A stretch of DNA of 64,000 nucleotides from Pseudomonas putida (GCF_002025705.1 NZ_CP018846.1:5199501-5263500), one strand, 5' to 3'. Counted from the stretch's first letter, positions 26,693 through 35,796 are shown. Numbers and translations: made by a program. The notes: generated by a model from the sequence alone, not told the origin.

Positions 26693-28119
26693 TGCGCAGC
26701 CAGCGTGGTAGCGGGGATATCGAGGTGCTGGCCGACTTTCAGCTCATCGGTCTTGAGGCTGTTGGTGCTGCGCAGGCTGGTCACGCTGACCTGGTAGCGC
26801 ACGGCGAGCATCGCCAGGGTTTCGCCCGGGCGCACGGTATGCTCACGCGGGCCCTGGGCGATCTTGCCACTGTCACGCAGCCAGGCAACGTAAGTGCCAG
26901 GCGGCGGGTTCTGCTGGAAGTACTGGCGTACGCCGGTATGAATCGAACGCGCCAACGCTTGCTGATGGCTGGCAGTGGCCAGTTTGGCAGCTTCGTTGTT
27001 GTTCGAGATGAACCCTGTTTCAACGAGGATCGACGGGATATCCGGCGATTTCAACACCATGAAGCCTGCCTGCTCCACCCGCTGCTTGTGCAGCGACGTC
27101 ACGCGGCCCATGTTGCCAAGCACCTTCTGCCCGACGTTCAGGCTGGAGCTCAGAGTGGCAGTCATCGACAGGTCGAGCAGCACGCCCGCGAGCATGCGGT
27201 CCTTGTCGTCGAGGCTGACGTTGCCGGCGCCACCGATCAGGTCGGAACGGTTTTCCGTGTCGGCCAGCCAGCGCGCAGTCTCGGAGGTGGCACCACGGTC
27301 GGACAGGGCGAACACCGAGGCGCCGAATGCGGCGCGCGACGGTGCGGCGTCGGCGTGGATCGAAATGAACAGGTCGGCGCCCTTCTTGCGGGCGATCTCG
27401 GTGCGCTTGCGCAACGGGATGAAGTAGTCACCGGTGCGCGTCAGCTCGGCACGGTAGCCCTTCTCGGTGTTGATCTGGCGCTGCAACTCCTTGGCGATCT
27501 GCAGCACGATGTCTTTCTCGTGCTGGCCGCGCGAGCCGGAAGCGCCCGGGTCTTCACCGCCATGGCCGGCATCGATGGCGACCACGATGTCGCGCTTGCC
27601 GCTAGGCACCGGCGGCAGCTTGATCGCAGGCTGGGCCGGGGTCACTGGTACGGCAGGCGTGGTCGCCGGGGTTTGCACCGGCGTTGGCGGCGGGGTCGGC
27701 GCCGTGGCGGCGATGGCGTCGGCTTCCTGGTCGTACAAGTCGACCACCAGGCGGTTGCCATACTGGGCATTCGGCGCCAGGGTAAAACTCTTGGGCGTGA
27801 CCGATTTCTTCAGGTCGACGACCACACGCAGGTCAGTTGGGGTACGTTGCGCCGAGCGCACGCTACTGATCGGTGTATTTGCGGTCGACACGTTCAGCGG
27901 CGCGGCCAAGGTCGCACCATTGATGTCGATCACAAGGCGATCGGGTGCGCTCAGGGTGAAGACGCTATGCTGCACGGGGCCAGACAGATCGAAGACCAGC
28001 CGCGTGTTGTCCGGCGCGCGCCACAGGCGCACGCTCTTGACTTGAGTGACGGCCAGAGCGTCAACGGTCACCGCTGTCAGCAGCAATCCAACCACAGCGA
28101 CCAGTGCGCGTATGCGCAT
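26689..28119 (-). CDS. amiB: N-acetylmuramoyl-L-alanine amidase (AmiB/AmiC type) with AMIN and LysM domains
   Basis: 476-residue periplasmic amidase that cleaves stem peptides from peptidoglycan during daughter cell separation. Signal peptide MRIRALVAVVGLLLTAVTVDALA, AMIN domain (about 25-125) that targets the septum, a Pro/Thr linker (about 138-170), zinc amidase_3 domain (IVVAIDAGHGGEDPGASG, later SILVETGFISNNNEA with the catalytic Glu) and a C-terminal LysM (VRPGETLAMLAVRYQVSV). It overlaps mutL by four bases and follows tsaE by 11. Confidence 0.95.
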   Translation of the reverse strand: MRIRALVAVVGLLLTAVTVDALAVTQVKSVRLWRAPDNTRLVFDLSGPVQHSVFTLSAPDRLVIDINGATLAAPLNVSTANTPISSVRSAQRTPTDLRVVVDLKKSVTPKSFTLAPNAQYGNRLVVDLYDQEADAIAATAPTPPPTPVQTPATTPAVPVTPAQPAIKLPPVPSGKRDIVVAIDAGHGGEDPGASGSRGQHEKDIVLQIAKELQRQINTEKGYRAELTRTGDYFIPLRKRTEIARKKGADLFISIHADAAPSRAAFGASVFALSDRGATSETARWLADTENRSDLIGGAGNVSLDDKDRMLAGVLLDLSMTATLSSSLNVGQKVLGNMGRVTSLHKQRVEQAGFMVLKSPDIPSILVETGFISNNNEAAKLATASHQQALARSIHTGVRQYFQQNPPPGTYVAWLRDSGKIAQGPREHTVRPGETLAMLAVRYQVSVTSLRSTNSLKTDELKVGQHLDIPATTLAAQ

Positions 28120-28130
28120 ACCTACCCCAC

Positions 28131-28604
28131 TTACTGTTTATAGTGTTCGGCCAGTGCAGTGCACCAGGCCTCGCCGCGAGCCCCCTGCGGCGTAAGGTCA
28201 AGCGAGCGGCCGCCCGCTTGGGGGCTTATGGTAATGGTCAGGTCGGGCTTTGGCAAAACGCCCGCACCCTTTTGTGGCCATTCGAACAGGCACAGCGGAT
28301 CGCCCTCGAAATAGTCACGAATACCCATGAACTCCAGTTCTTCAGGGTCGACCAGGCGATACAGGTCGAAATGGAAGGCGCGCACATCACCGATTTCGTA
28401 GGGTTCTACCACGGTGAAAGTCGGACTTTTCACTGCACCAGTATGGCCCAGGCCACGGATCAAGCCACGAGAGAGCGTGGTCTTGCCCGCCCCCAGGTCG
28501 CCTTCCAGAAAAATCACGCCACGACCGCCGGTCACCTCGGCCAGTTTTGCGCCGAAATCGACCGTGGCCGCTTCATCGGCCAGAAACAGGGTTAAGCCAG
28601 ACAC
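28131..28604 (-). CDS. tsaE: tRNA t6A biosynthesis ATPase TsaE
   Basis: 157-residue P-loop ATPase needed with TsaB and TsaD to form t6A37 in ANN-decoding tRNAs. Walker A GDLGAGKTTLSRG, then KSPTFTVVEPYE and FHFDLYRLVDPEELEFMG are standard. It starts with GTG at 28604, preceded by GGAGGAGC at about ten bases; no ATG is available. The start lies inside the 3' end of nnrD (13-base overlap). Confidence 0.95.
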   Translation of the reverse strand: MSGLTLFLADEAATVDFGAKLAEVTGGRGVIFLEGDLGAGKTTLSRGLIRGLGHTGAVKSPTFTVVEPYEIGDVRAFHFDLYRLVDPEELEFMGIRDYFEGDPLCLFEWPQKGAGVLPKPDLTITISPQAGGRSLDLTPQGARGEAWCTALAEHYKQ

Positions 28605-29452
28605 GCAGAATGCTCCTCCAACAACTCACGAATGACCGGCGCCAGATCACTGGCTGCCAGGCCTCTACCTTTGACGCCCAGACGTTCGCCTGCACAGGCG
28701 TGCAGCCATACCCCCAGGCCCGCCGCGCTCCAGGCGTCCAGCCCCTGGGCCAACAACGCTGCCAGCACACCAGTCAGCACGTCACCCAAGCCGGCACCGG
28801 CCATCGCCGGGTGGCCTCGCTCACACAGCGCCAGTTGGCCGGAGGGGTTCGCCACCAATGTACCGGCGCCCTTGAGCACGCAGACACTGGCATAGCGGCG
28901 TGCCAGCTTGCGCGCCGCGCCTGGGCGATCGGCCTGCACTGCCTCGGTGGATATGCCCAACAGCCGCGCCGCTTCCCCCGGGTGCGGGGTGAGGATGCTG
29001 CCGCTGGGCAGTGCCAGCGGCGTGCGGGCCAGCAGGTTCAGGGCATCGGCGTCCCATACCTGTGGCCGCTCGGCGTTGGCCACTGCCGACAACAGGCTGC
29101 GGCCCCAGGCCGCCTGGCCCAGGCCGGGGCCCACCACCAACACCGTGGCACGCTCCAGCACGCCGACCAACTGGTTGGCCGAATCAACGCCCAGGCACAT
29201 GCTTTCCGGCATGCGCGCCAGCCCGGCCACGACGTGCTCCGGGCGCGTCGCCACGCTGACCAGCCCTGCTCCACAGCGCAGCGCGGCCTCGGAACTGAGC
29301 AGTACCGCGCCACCGGTGCCCAGGTCGCCACCGACGACCAGCACATGGCCGAAGTCGCCTTTATGGGCATGCGCATGACGTGTCGGCAGGCGTGCGACGG
29401 TCACGCTGCTGAGCAATTGCGGGGCATTGCTGGGGTGTTTGGTCTGCGGCAT
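28592..29452 (-). CDS. nnrD: ADP-dependent NAD(P)H-hydrate dehydratase (stand-alone NnrD domain)
   Basis: 286-residue ribokinase-fold enzyme that repairs damaged NAD(P)H by dehydrating the S-hydrate using ADP. Visible: KGDFGHVLVVGGDLGTGGA, ILTPHPGEAARLLG and the GAGLGDVLTG catalytic loop. In E. coli this domain is fused behind the YjeF_N epimerase; here only the dehydratase is present and no epimerase is in the window. The start MPQTKHPSN at 29452 is chosen; the longer frame covers the divergent queG promoter region. Confidence 0.93.
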   Translation of the reverse strand: MPQTKHPSNAPQLLSSVTVARLPTRHAHAHKGDFGHVLVVGGDLGTGGAVLLSSEAALRCGAGLVSVATRPEHVVAGLARMPESMCLGVDSANQLVGVLERATVLVVGPGLGQAAWGRSLLSAVANAERPQVWDADALNLLARTPLALPSGSILTPHPGEAARLLGISTEAVQADRPGAARKLARRYASVCVLKGAGTLVANPSGQLALCERGHPAMAGAGLGDVLTGVLAALLAQGLDAWSAAGLGVWLHACAGERLGVKGRGLAASDLAPVIRELLEEHSACLA

Positions 29453-29516
29453 GGGGTCAAAGGCTCCAATGTCTGGCAGAATTATACGCACCTGAGCCCG
29501 TATTGCCTGCCCATCC

Positions 29517-30581
29517 ATGTCCGTCTGTACTCCTGACCTCGCCCAACTGGCCCAATCCATCAAGACTTGGGGCCAAGAACTCGGTTTTGCCCATGTCGGC
29601 ATCGCCGGTGTCGACCTTGGCGAACACGAACAGCACCTGCAACGCTGGCTCGACGCTGGCTACCAGGGCGAAATGGAGTACCTCGGCGCCCACGGCAGCA
29701 AGCGCGCCCACCCCGACCAGCTGATTCCCGGCACGGTACGCGTGGTGTCGCTGCGCATGGACTACCTGCCCGGCGACACACAGATGGCGCAACGCCTGGC
29801 CCAGCCGGAAAAAGCCTACGTGTCGCGTTATGCCCTGGGGCGTGACTACCACAAGCTGGTGCGCAAGCGCGTGCAGTTTCTGGCAGACCGCATCCAGGAA
29901 GCGATCGGCCCGTTCGGCTACCGCGCCTTCGTCGACAGCGCCCCGGTGCTGGAGAAGGCTCTTGCCGAACAGGCAGGGCTGGGCTGGATCGGCAAGAATA
30001 CCCTGCTGCTCAACCGCAAGGCCGGCAGCTACTTCTTCCTTGCCGAACTGTTCGTCGACTTGCCGCTGCCGGTGGACGAGGCGCATACCAGCGAACACTG
30101 CGGGCGCTGCCAGGCGTGCCTGGATATCTGCCCGACCAAGGCTTTTGTTGGCCCCTACGTGTTGGATGCGAGACGCTGCATCTCTTACCTGACCATCGAG
30201 TTGCGCGGGCCTATCCCGGTCGAATTGCGTTCCATGATGGGCAATCGAGTATTTGGCTGCGATGACTGCCAGATCGTCTGCCCATGGAACCGCTTTGCCA
30301 ATCACAGCAAGGAGCAGGACTTCCAGCCGCGGCACGGGCTGGAAAATGCCGAGTTGGCTGAAATGTTCCTGTGGGACGAGCGCACGTTCCTGCGCAAGAC
30401 CGAGGGCGGGCCGCTGCGCCGGGCGGGGTATGAGCGGTTTTTGCGCAACCTGGCGGTGGGGCTGGGAAATGCGCCTTCCACGATTCCGGTCATCGAGGCG
30501 TTGAAGGCTCGACGGGAAGATGAGTCGGAGCTGGTGCGCGAACATGTGGAGTGGGCGCTGGACCGGCACGGCATCCACTAG
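29517..30581 (+). CDS. queG: Epoxyqueuosine reductase
   Basis: 354-residue cobalamin- and iron-sulfur-dependent enzyme catalysing the last step of queuosine formation in tRNA. N-terminal DUF1730-type region, GWIGKNTLLLNRKAGSYFFL, then two 4Fe-4S motifs, CGRCQACLDICPT and CDDCQIVCPWN, and a C-terminal HEAT-like part. It diverges from nnrD with only 64 bases between starts, so promoters overlap there. Confidence 0.96.
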   Translation: MSVCTPDLAQLAQSIKTWGQELGFAHVGIAGVDLGEHEQHLQRWLDAGYQGEMEYLGAHGSKRAHPDQLIPGTVRVVSLRMDYLPGDTQMAQRLAQPEKAYVSRYALGRDYHKLVRKRVQFLADRIQEAIGPFGYRAFVDSAPVLEKALAEQAGLGWIGKNTLLLNRKAGSYFFLAELFVDLPLPVDEAHTSEHCGRCQACLDICPTKAFVGPYVLDARRCISYLTIELRGPIPVELRSMMGNRVFGCDDCQIVCPWNRFANHSKEQDFQPRHGLENAELAEMFLWDERTFLRKTEGGPLRRAGYERFLRNLAVGLGNAPSTIPVIEALKARREDESELVREHVEWALDRHGIH

Positions 30582-30617
30582 GCACCGCCATACTCTGCTT
30601 TCAAAGCCGTCGCGCCC

Positions 30618-30707
30618 CCTGTGGGAGCGGGTTTACCCGCGAAGCAGACAACGCGGTGCATGGCACCAGCTGCGCCGGTGTTCGCGGCTAAAGCCGCTCC
30701 CACAAGG
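30618..30707. repeat. Inverted REP pair (BIME 5)
   Basis: CCTGTGGGAGCGGGTTTACCCGCGAA is inverted against TTCGCGGCTAAAGCCGCTCCCACAAGG. It fills the gap between the convergent queG and UPF0126 genes. Confidence 0.88.
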
Positions 30708-30719
30708 ATTGCATTCAGG

Positions 30720-31331
30720 TTACTGCTGGTCGTTGTAGTGGAACTTGGGCATTTCCCAATGGAAACGGATCGCCAGCAAGCGCACCAGGAAGCCACCGAA
30801 CAAGGTCAGAAGCATCGCCTGCTCCGCCGGGAGCTTGAAATACACGCAGCCCAGATAGAACCACGCCGCGGCGAACGACACGCTGGCATAGAGCTCGCGA
30901 CGGAACACCAGCGGGATGTCGTTGCAGAAGATATCCCGCAGGATCCCGCCAAACACCCCGGTGATCACCCCGCTGATCGATGCCACCAGCATGCCTTGCC
31001 CCATCTCCAGCGCGGTCATGCAGCCGATCAGGGTAAAGGCCACCAGGCCCAACGCATCCAGCACCAGGAACAGCGAGCGCAAACGGCGCATCATCGGCGC
31101 GATGAAGATCGTCAGCAGCGCAGCGAGGCTGGTCAACACCAGGTACTCCGGATGTTTCACCCAGGTCAGCGGGTAGTGCCCGAGCAGCACGTCGCGCACC
31201 GAACCGCCACCCAGGGCGGTCACGCAGGCAATCAGCACCACGCCAAACCAGTCCATGCCGCGGCGGCCGGCGGACAGGGCGCCGGTCATGGCCTCGGCGG
31301 TGATGGCGATCAGGTAGAGCATCAACAACAT
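30720..31331 (-). CDS. UPF0126 / TRIC-type membrane protein
   Basis: 203-residue membrane protein with seven hydrophobic segments in an inverted-repeat layout. The two family signatures GGGSVRDVLLGHYPLTWV and GVFGGILRDIFCNDIPLV mark the two UPF0126 repeats, related to trimeric intracellular cation channels. Related bacterial proteins are proposed to conduct potassium or to carry small molecules; the substrate here is open. Monocistronic. Confidence 0.88.
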   Translation of the reverse strand: MLLMLYLIAITAEAMTGALSAGRRGMDWFGVVLIACVTALGGGSVRDVLLGHYPLTWVKHPEYLVLTSLAALLTIFIAPMMRRLRSLFLVLDALGLVAFTLIGCMTALEMGQGMLVASISGVITGVFGGILRDIFCNDIPLVFRRELYASVSFAAAWFYLGCVYFKLPAEQAMLLTLFGGFLVRLLAIRFHWEMPKFHYNDQQ

Positions 31332-31422
31332 GGCGCGGGTCCGTGCGGGAAAGGCGCGCAGTCTAACCAGTTGCCGTAGGCACCAAAAGAGGGCGAGAGC
31401 ACATTATCTGCGCCCTTTCGGC

Positions 31423-31965
31423 TCATACCTTGATGAAATGCTCGCGGTAGTGACGCAGTTCGGCGATCGACTCACGGATATCGTCCAGCGCCAGGTGGGT
31501 GCTGCCCTTCTTGAAGCTGTCACGCACATCCGGCGCCCAGCGCGCGGCAAGCTCCTTCACGGTGGAGACATCGAGGTTGCGATAGTGGAAGTAGTTCTCC
31601 AGGCCGCGCATGTGACGATAGAGAAAACGACGATCCTGGCAGATGCTGTTGCCGCAGATCGGCGACTTGCCTTTCGGTACCCATTGCTCGAGGAAGGCGA
31701 TGGTCTGCGCTTCGGCTTCGGCCATGCTGACCTTGCTGTCGCGCACGCGCTGGGTCAGGCCCGAGGCGCCATGGGTGCGGGTGTTCCACTCGTCCATGCG
31801 CGCCAACACTTCGTCACTGTGGTGGATGGCGATCACCGGGCCTTCGGCCAGGGTGTTCAGCTCGCTGTCGGTGACGATAGTGGCCATCTCGATGATGACG
31901 TCGTGGTCCGGGTCCAGTCCGGTCATTTCCAGATCGATCCAGATCAGGTTCTGTGGGTTCTGCAT
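31423..31965 (-). CDS. orn: Oligoribonuclease
   Basis: 180-residue DEDDh 3'-5' exoribonuclease that degrades di- to short oligoribonucleotides, including pGpG from c-di-GMP breakdown. Motifs: IWIDLEMTGLDPDHDVIIE, GNSICQDRRFLYRHM and a C-terminal HLALDDIRESIAEL. ATG 31965 has GAGGAG upstream, so the longer in-frame start at 31992 is not used. Divergent from rsgA. Confidence 0.97.
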   Translation of the reverse strand: MQNPQNLIWIDLEMTGLDPDHDVIIEMATIVTDSELNTLAEGPVIAIHHSDEVLARMDEWNTRTHGASGLTQRVRDSKVSMAEAEAQTIAFLEQWVPKGKSPICGNSICQDRRFLYRHMRGLENYFHYRNLDVSTVKELAARWAPDVRDSFKKGSTHLALDDIRESIAELRHYREHFIKV

Positions 31966-32106
31966 GAAGGGGCTCCTCGTATAGGCCGTCATATTAGCCT
32001 AGCGACGTCAGCCTGCGCATGCGCGGCGCAAAGGTAACCAGAATGGTCCGTGGCCTGGCGTGCTAAACTGCCTGCCGTTTTCAACTTGCCCCACCTTGGA
32101 AGGTCC

Positions 32107-33138
32107 ATGGCCAAACGCCAGCTCAATCGTCGCCAGAACTGGCGTATCGAAAAAATCCAGAACGAACGCGCCGCTCGCGCCGCCAAACGCGAGCAGCACG
32201 TGCTGCAAGAGCTGGAGGGCGGCGACCTGGGGCCGGAGCAACTGGGCCTGGTCATCGCCCACTTCGGCGTGCAGGTCGAGGTGGAAGCCCAGGACGGCGA
32301 AGTCGCCGGCCAGGTATTCCGCTGCCACCTGCGGGCCAACCTGCCGGCGCTGGTGACGGGTGACCGCGTAGTCTGGCGTGCCGGCAACCAGGGCATTGGC
32401 GTAATTGTCGCCCAGATGCCACGCAGCACCGAACTGTGCCGGCCGAACAACCATGGCCAGCTCAAACCGGTTGCGGCCAACGTCGACCTGATCGTGATCG
32501 TCTTCGCCCCGGCGCCGGAGCCGCACCCGAACCTGATCGACCGTTACCTGGTGGCTGCAGAGCATGCCGGTATCCGCCCGCTGCTGCTGCTGAACAAGGC
32601 CGACCTGATCGACGCCGAAAACGGCCCGGGCCTGCATGCGCTGCTCGAGGTCTACCGCGAACTGGGTTACCCGCTGCTGGAGGTGTCTGCGCACCACGGC
32701 GACGGCATGCAACGCCTGCAGCAGATGCTCGACGGGCACATCAGTGTGTTCGTCGGCCAGTCGGGCGTGGGCAAGTCGTCGCTGGTGAACAGCCTGCTGC
32801 CGGATGCCGGCACCCGCGTGGGAGACCTGTCCGAGTGGTCTGGCCAGGGCCAGCACACCACCACCACGGCGCGCTTGTATCACTTCCCCAACGGCGGCGA
32901 CCTGATCGACTCGCCGGGCATCCGCGAATTTGGCCTGGGCCACGTCAGCCGAGACGACGTGGAAGATGGTTTCATCGAGTTCCGCGACTTGTTTGGCACA
33001 TGCCGCTTCCGCGACTGCAAGCATGATCGCGAACCAGGATGCGCACTGCTCAAGGCCCTTGAAGATGGCCGCATCAAGCCGCAGCGGATGAACAGCTACC
33101 GCTCGATCATTGCCAGCCTGCCGGAAGATAGTTACTGA
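32107..33138 (+). CDS. rsgA: Ribosome small subunit biogenesis GTPase RsgA
   Basis: 343-residue circularly permuted GTPase acting late in 30S assembly. Order: basic N-terminus, OB-fold, then G4 (LLLNKADLI), G5-like VSAHHG, G1 GQSGVGKSSLVN and G3 DSPGIREFGL, closing with the zinc knuckle CRFRDCKHDREPGC. The start at 32107 (MAKRQLNRRQNWRI) follows GGAAGG. It ends at a terminator. Confidence 0.97.
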   Translation: MAKRQLNRRQNWRIEKIQNERAARAAKREQHVLQELEGGDLGPEQLGLVIAHFGVQVEVEAQDGEVAGQVFRCHLRANLPALVTGDRVVWRAGNQGIGVIVAQMPRSTELCRPNNHGQLKPVAANVDLIVIVFAPAPEPHPNLIDRYLVAAEHAGIRPLLLLNKADLIDAENGPGLHALLEVYRELGYPLLEVSAHHGDGMQRLQQMLDGHISVFVGQSGVGKSSLVNSLLPDAGTRVGDLSEWSGQGQHTTTTARLYHFPNGGDLIDSPGIREFGLGHVSRDDVEDGFIEFRDLFGTCRFRDCKHDREPGCALLKALEDGRIKPQRMNSYRSIIASLPEDSY

Positions 33139-33153
33139 TTTGTAGGAAATATT

Positions 33154-33183
33154 ACCGGGGCGCGTAGGACGCCTCCGGTTTTT
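33154..33183 (+). terminator. Terminator of rsgA
   Basis: ACCGG-GGCG / CGTAGGA / CGCC-T-CCGGT (single bulge) followed by TTTTT, 15 bases after the rsgA stop. Confidence 0.8.
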
Positions 33184-33251
33184 CTGCCATCTCTTGCCCT
33201 ATCCCTCACTTTCCCTGAAGGTCATGTCTTCTATCAGGGAGGGCAACCGCG

Positions 33252-33731
33252 ATGCCGGTTTTTATCAGTTACCGCCACGAAGAGCGGCTTGACGCCTTCA
33301 TCCTCAACGAACGCCTGCTACTTGAGGGCATTACCGCACAGCTGGTGGAGTTTGGCGCCGACGGGCACACTCGCGAAGACGCGCATGGCAGCGCCTGCCA
33401 GCAGATAAACGATGCAACCCACTGGATCGGCCTGCTACCCACAGAAACATGCGATGACTGGTGGACTGTCCGGCTACTGGAGGCGGCAGTGGCAGCCAAT
33501 CGGCGGGTGAGTTTCTACCATTGTAGGTGCGGCGAGCCACCCGAGCACCTTGGCAGGTGGCCAGTGATGCGAGAACGTAAGCATATCGACCTGTTCGTGC
33601 GGGCCTATCACGATGAGTGCACGTTTCAGCGGGCGATGATTCTGCCAGCGGAGCATAGGTCGAGTGTCGACCGGGATAATGCGGATTTCTTTCATGCCGA
33701 TCTCAAGGCCAAGATCAGGCGGGGATTTTGA
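33252..33731 (+). CDS. TIR-like domain protein, probable non-canonical active site
   Basis: 159-residue protein made only of a TIR-like fold. It opens with the box 1 strand PVFISYRHEERLDAFILNERL, then QINDATHWIGLLP and DDWWTVRLLEAAVAANRRVSFY, the usual TIR order. Bacterial TIR domains are NADases in anti-phage systems or effectors. Their catalytic Glu sits in WxxxE; here W71 is followed at that place by L75, with the nearest Glu at 77, so activity is doubtful. GGGAGG precedes the ATG at about ten bases. No partner gene is adjacent: upstream is rsgA with its own terminator, downstream a BIME. It is probably a mobile single-gene insertion in a conserved locus. Confidence 0.7.
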   Translation: MPVFISYRHEERLDAFILNERLLLEGITAQLVEFGADGHTREDAHGSACQQINDATHWIGLLPTETCDDWWTVRLLEAAVAANRRVSFYHCRCGEPPEHLGRWPVMRERKHIDLFVRAYHDECTFQRAMILPAEHRSSVDRDNADFFHADLKAKIRRGF

Positions 33732-33750
33732 GTTTTCTGGGGTTTCTCTG

Positions 33751-33836
33751 CAGCCCTTCGCGGGCAAGTCCGCACCCACAAGTATGCGATTCATGTGTGG
33801 GAGCGGGTTTGCCCGCGAAGGGCCGCAAAGCGGCCC
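33751..33836. repeat. Inverted REP pair (BIME 6)
   Basis: GCCCTTCGCGGGCAAGTCCG (left) faces GCGGGTTTGCCCGCGAAGGGC (right), then GGCCGCAAAGCGGCC. It lies between the TIR-like gene and the convergent motB stop. Confidence 0.88.
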
Positions 33837-33842
33837 AGGCGG

Positions 33843-34877
33843 TTACTGATCCTTCTGCTCGTCCATCTTCAAGGTCCCATCCTCGAAGATGTTCAGCTTC
33901 TGGCGCAGTTCACGCGGCTGCATCGGGGCCTGGGCAGCGGCGTCCCCAGCCGCCGGTGCTGCCGGAGCTGCCGCCCCGGGTGCTGCACCCGCTGGCGGTG
34001 CCGGCTGGGCTGGCGCGTCGGGCGCACCCTGCTCACCCTCGATGTTGCGCTGCGCCTTCTTGGTCAGGACGATGATGTCGATACGGCGGTTGACCGGGTT
34101 GAACGGGTTCTTGCGGTCGAACAGCGACGACGAGGCATAGCCCACTACCCGCGCCACCTGGTCATCCGGGTAGCCGCCGGCAACCAAGGCACGACGCGCA
34201 GCGTTGGCCCGGTTGGCCGACAGCTCCCAGTTACCGAAGTCGCCAGTGCCGGAGTACGGCTTGGCATCGGTGTGGCCACTGATGCTGATCTTGTTCGGCA
34301 CTGCCTTGATGGTGTCGGCCATGGCCAGCAGGATGTCTTCGAAATAAGGCTGCAGGCGTGCGCTGCCGATGTCGAACATCGGCCGGTTCTCTGCATCCAT
34401 GATCTGGATCCGCAGGCCGTCCTGGGTGATCTCGAAGAGAATCTGGTCCTTGAACTTCTGCAGCTGCGGGTTTTCCTCGACCTTGTTCTGCAGTTCCTGC
34501 AGCAGCAATTCGAGGCGCTCGCGCTCGACCTGTTCGGCCATGGTCTCGACCTGGTCCTTGTCCAGCTGAATGCTGGTATCAGGCGTAGGCTCGGACTTCA
34601 CTTCCGGGTTGATGGTCTTTTCCGGCGCCATCTGCGGCGAACCGCCCAGGTCGATGACGTATGGTGTGCCACTCTCGGAAAAACCGATCGGGTCCTTGAA
34701 GTAGCCGGCAATGGCGATCTTCTGCTCAGGCGTAGCCGTGGATAGCAGCCACAACACCAGGAAGAACGCCATCATCGCCGTGGCGAAGTCGGCGAAGGCG
34801 ATCTTCCAGGCGCCACCATGGTGCCCGCCACCGAAGCGCTTGACGCGCTTGATGATTATCGGCTGATTGTTCTCCAT
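33843..34877 (-). CDS. motB: Flagellar motor stator protein MotB
   Basis: 344-residue stator subunit. Short basic N-terminus, one membrane span with the proton-binding aspartate (D30 in FADFATAMMAFFLVLW), periplasmic linker, and an OmpA-type peptidoglycan-binding domain (ISISGHTDAKPYSGTG, LSANRANAARRALV). An Ala/Pro-rich tail (about 280-320) precedes the C-terminus. It follows motA by three bases, with the FliA-type promoter upstream of motA. Confidence 0.97.
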   Translation of the reverse strand: MENNQPIIIKRVKRFGGGHHGGAWKIAFADFATAMMAFFLVLWLLSTATPEQKIAIAGYFKDPIGFSESGTPYVIDLGGSPQMAPEKTINPEVKSEPTPDTSIQLDKDQVETMAEQVERERLELLLQELQNKVEENPQLQKFKDQILFEITQDGLRIQIMDAENRPMFDIGSARLQPYFEDILLAMADTIKAVPNKISISGHTDAKPYSGTGDFGNWELSANRANAARRALVAGGYPDDQVARVVGYASSSLFDRKNPFNPVNRRIDIIVLTKKAQRNIEGEQGAPDAPAQPAPPAGAAPGAAAPAAPAAGDAAAQAPMQPRELRQKLNIFEDGTLKMDEQKDQ

Positions 34878-34880
34878 GAC

Positions 34881-35732
34881 TCAGCGACCGCGAACCGCTT
34901 GTTCCAGCTCGGCGAAGCTTGGGCGATGCTTCGGATACAGCACCTTGCGCCCGAACTCGACGGCCAGCGAAGGCGGCATGCCAGAAGCCGAGGCCACCAG
35001 CGAGGCCTTGATCGATTCATAGAGGTTTAGCTCCTCCTTGGCATCGTGCTCAAGGCACTTGGCCAGTGGGCCGAAGAAGCCATAAGCGGCGAGAATACCG
35101 AAGAAGGTACCGACCAGCGCCGCACCCACGTGCATGCCGATGGCCTTCTGGTCGCCATCACCCAGCGACGCCATGGTCACCACGATACCCAGTACCGCCG
35201 CCACGATACCGAAACCAGGCATGCCGTCGGCAATACCGGTGACCGCGTGCGACGGGTGCTCGAGCTCTTCCTTCATGCTCAGCAGCTCCATGTCGAACAG
35301 GCCTTCGAGCTCGTGGGGTGCCATGTTGCCGGTGGACATGATGCGCAGGTAGTCGCAGATGAATGCGGTCATGCGCTCGTCCCCCAGTACTGCCGGGTAC
35401 TTGGCAAAGATCGGACTGGCTGCGGCGTCTTCGATATCGCTCTCGATCGCCATCATGCCTTCGCGACGGCTCTTGTTGAGGATTTCATATACCAGGCCCA
35501 GTACTTCCAGATAGAAAGCATGGGAGAAGCGCGAGCCGAACATCTTCATCGACTTCTTGATTACATGCATGGTCATGTAACCAGGGTTGGCCTGCATGAA
35601 GGCGCCAAAGGCTGCACCGCCGATGATCAGCACTTCGAACGGCTGGATCAGCGCCGCGATCTTGCCGTGGGAGAGTACATATCCGCCGAGCACGCTCGCG
35701 AATACGACGATGATGCCGATAATTTTAGCCAT
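34881..35732 (-). CDS. motA: Flagellar motor stator protein MotA
   Basis: 283-residue stator subunit with four membrane spans and a large cytoplasmic loop. The loop carries R89/R90 and E97 (NKSRREGMMAIESDIED), matching the charged residues that touch FliG in E. coli MotA. The conserved prolines lie in DGMPGFGIVAAVLGIVVTM. First gene of motAB. As P. putida-type pseudomonads are motile by polar flagella, this is presumably one stator set; a second (motCD) would be elsewhere. Confidence 0.97.
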   Translation of the reverse strand: MAKIIGIIVVFASVLGGYVLSHGKIAALIQPFEVLIIGGAAFGAFMQANPGYMTMHVIKKSMKMFGSRFSHAFYLEVLGLVYEILNKSRREGMMAIESDIEDAAASPIFAKYPAVLGDERMTAFICDYLRIMSTGNMAPHELEGLFDMELLSMKEELEHPSHAVTGIADGMPGFGIVAAVLGIVVTMASLGDGDQKAIGMHVGAALVGTFFGILAAYGFFGPLAKCLEHDAKEELNLYESIKASLVASASGMPPSLAVEFGRKVLYPKHRPSFAELEQAVRGR

Positions 35733-35796
35733 AGGTTCAAAGCACTTGCTGTCGTGGTCAGGGTGAGGGACGGGAGCTTTAAAACTCTTCTTCTAC

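Noticed and set aside
33252..33836. TIR-like gene plus neighbours as a multi-gene defence system
   Set aside because: The flanking genes are rsgA and motAB housekeeping genes; no sensor or partner gene lies beside it.
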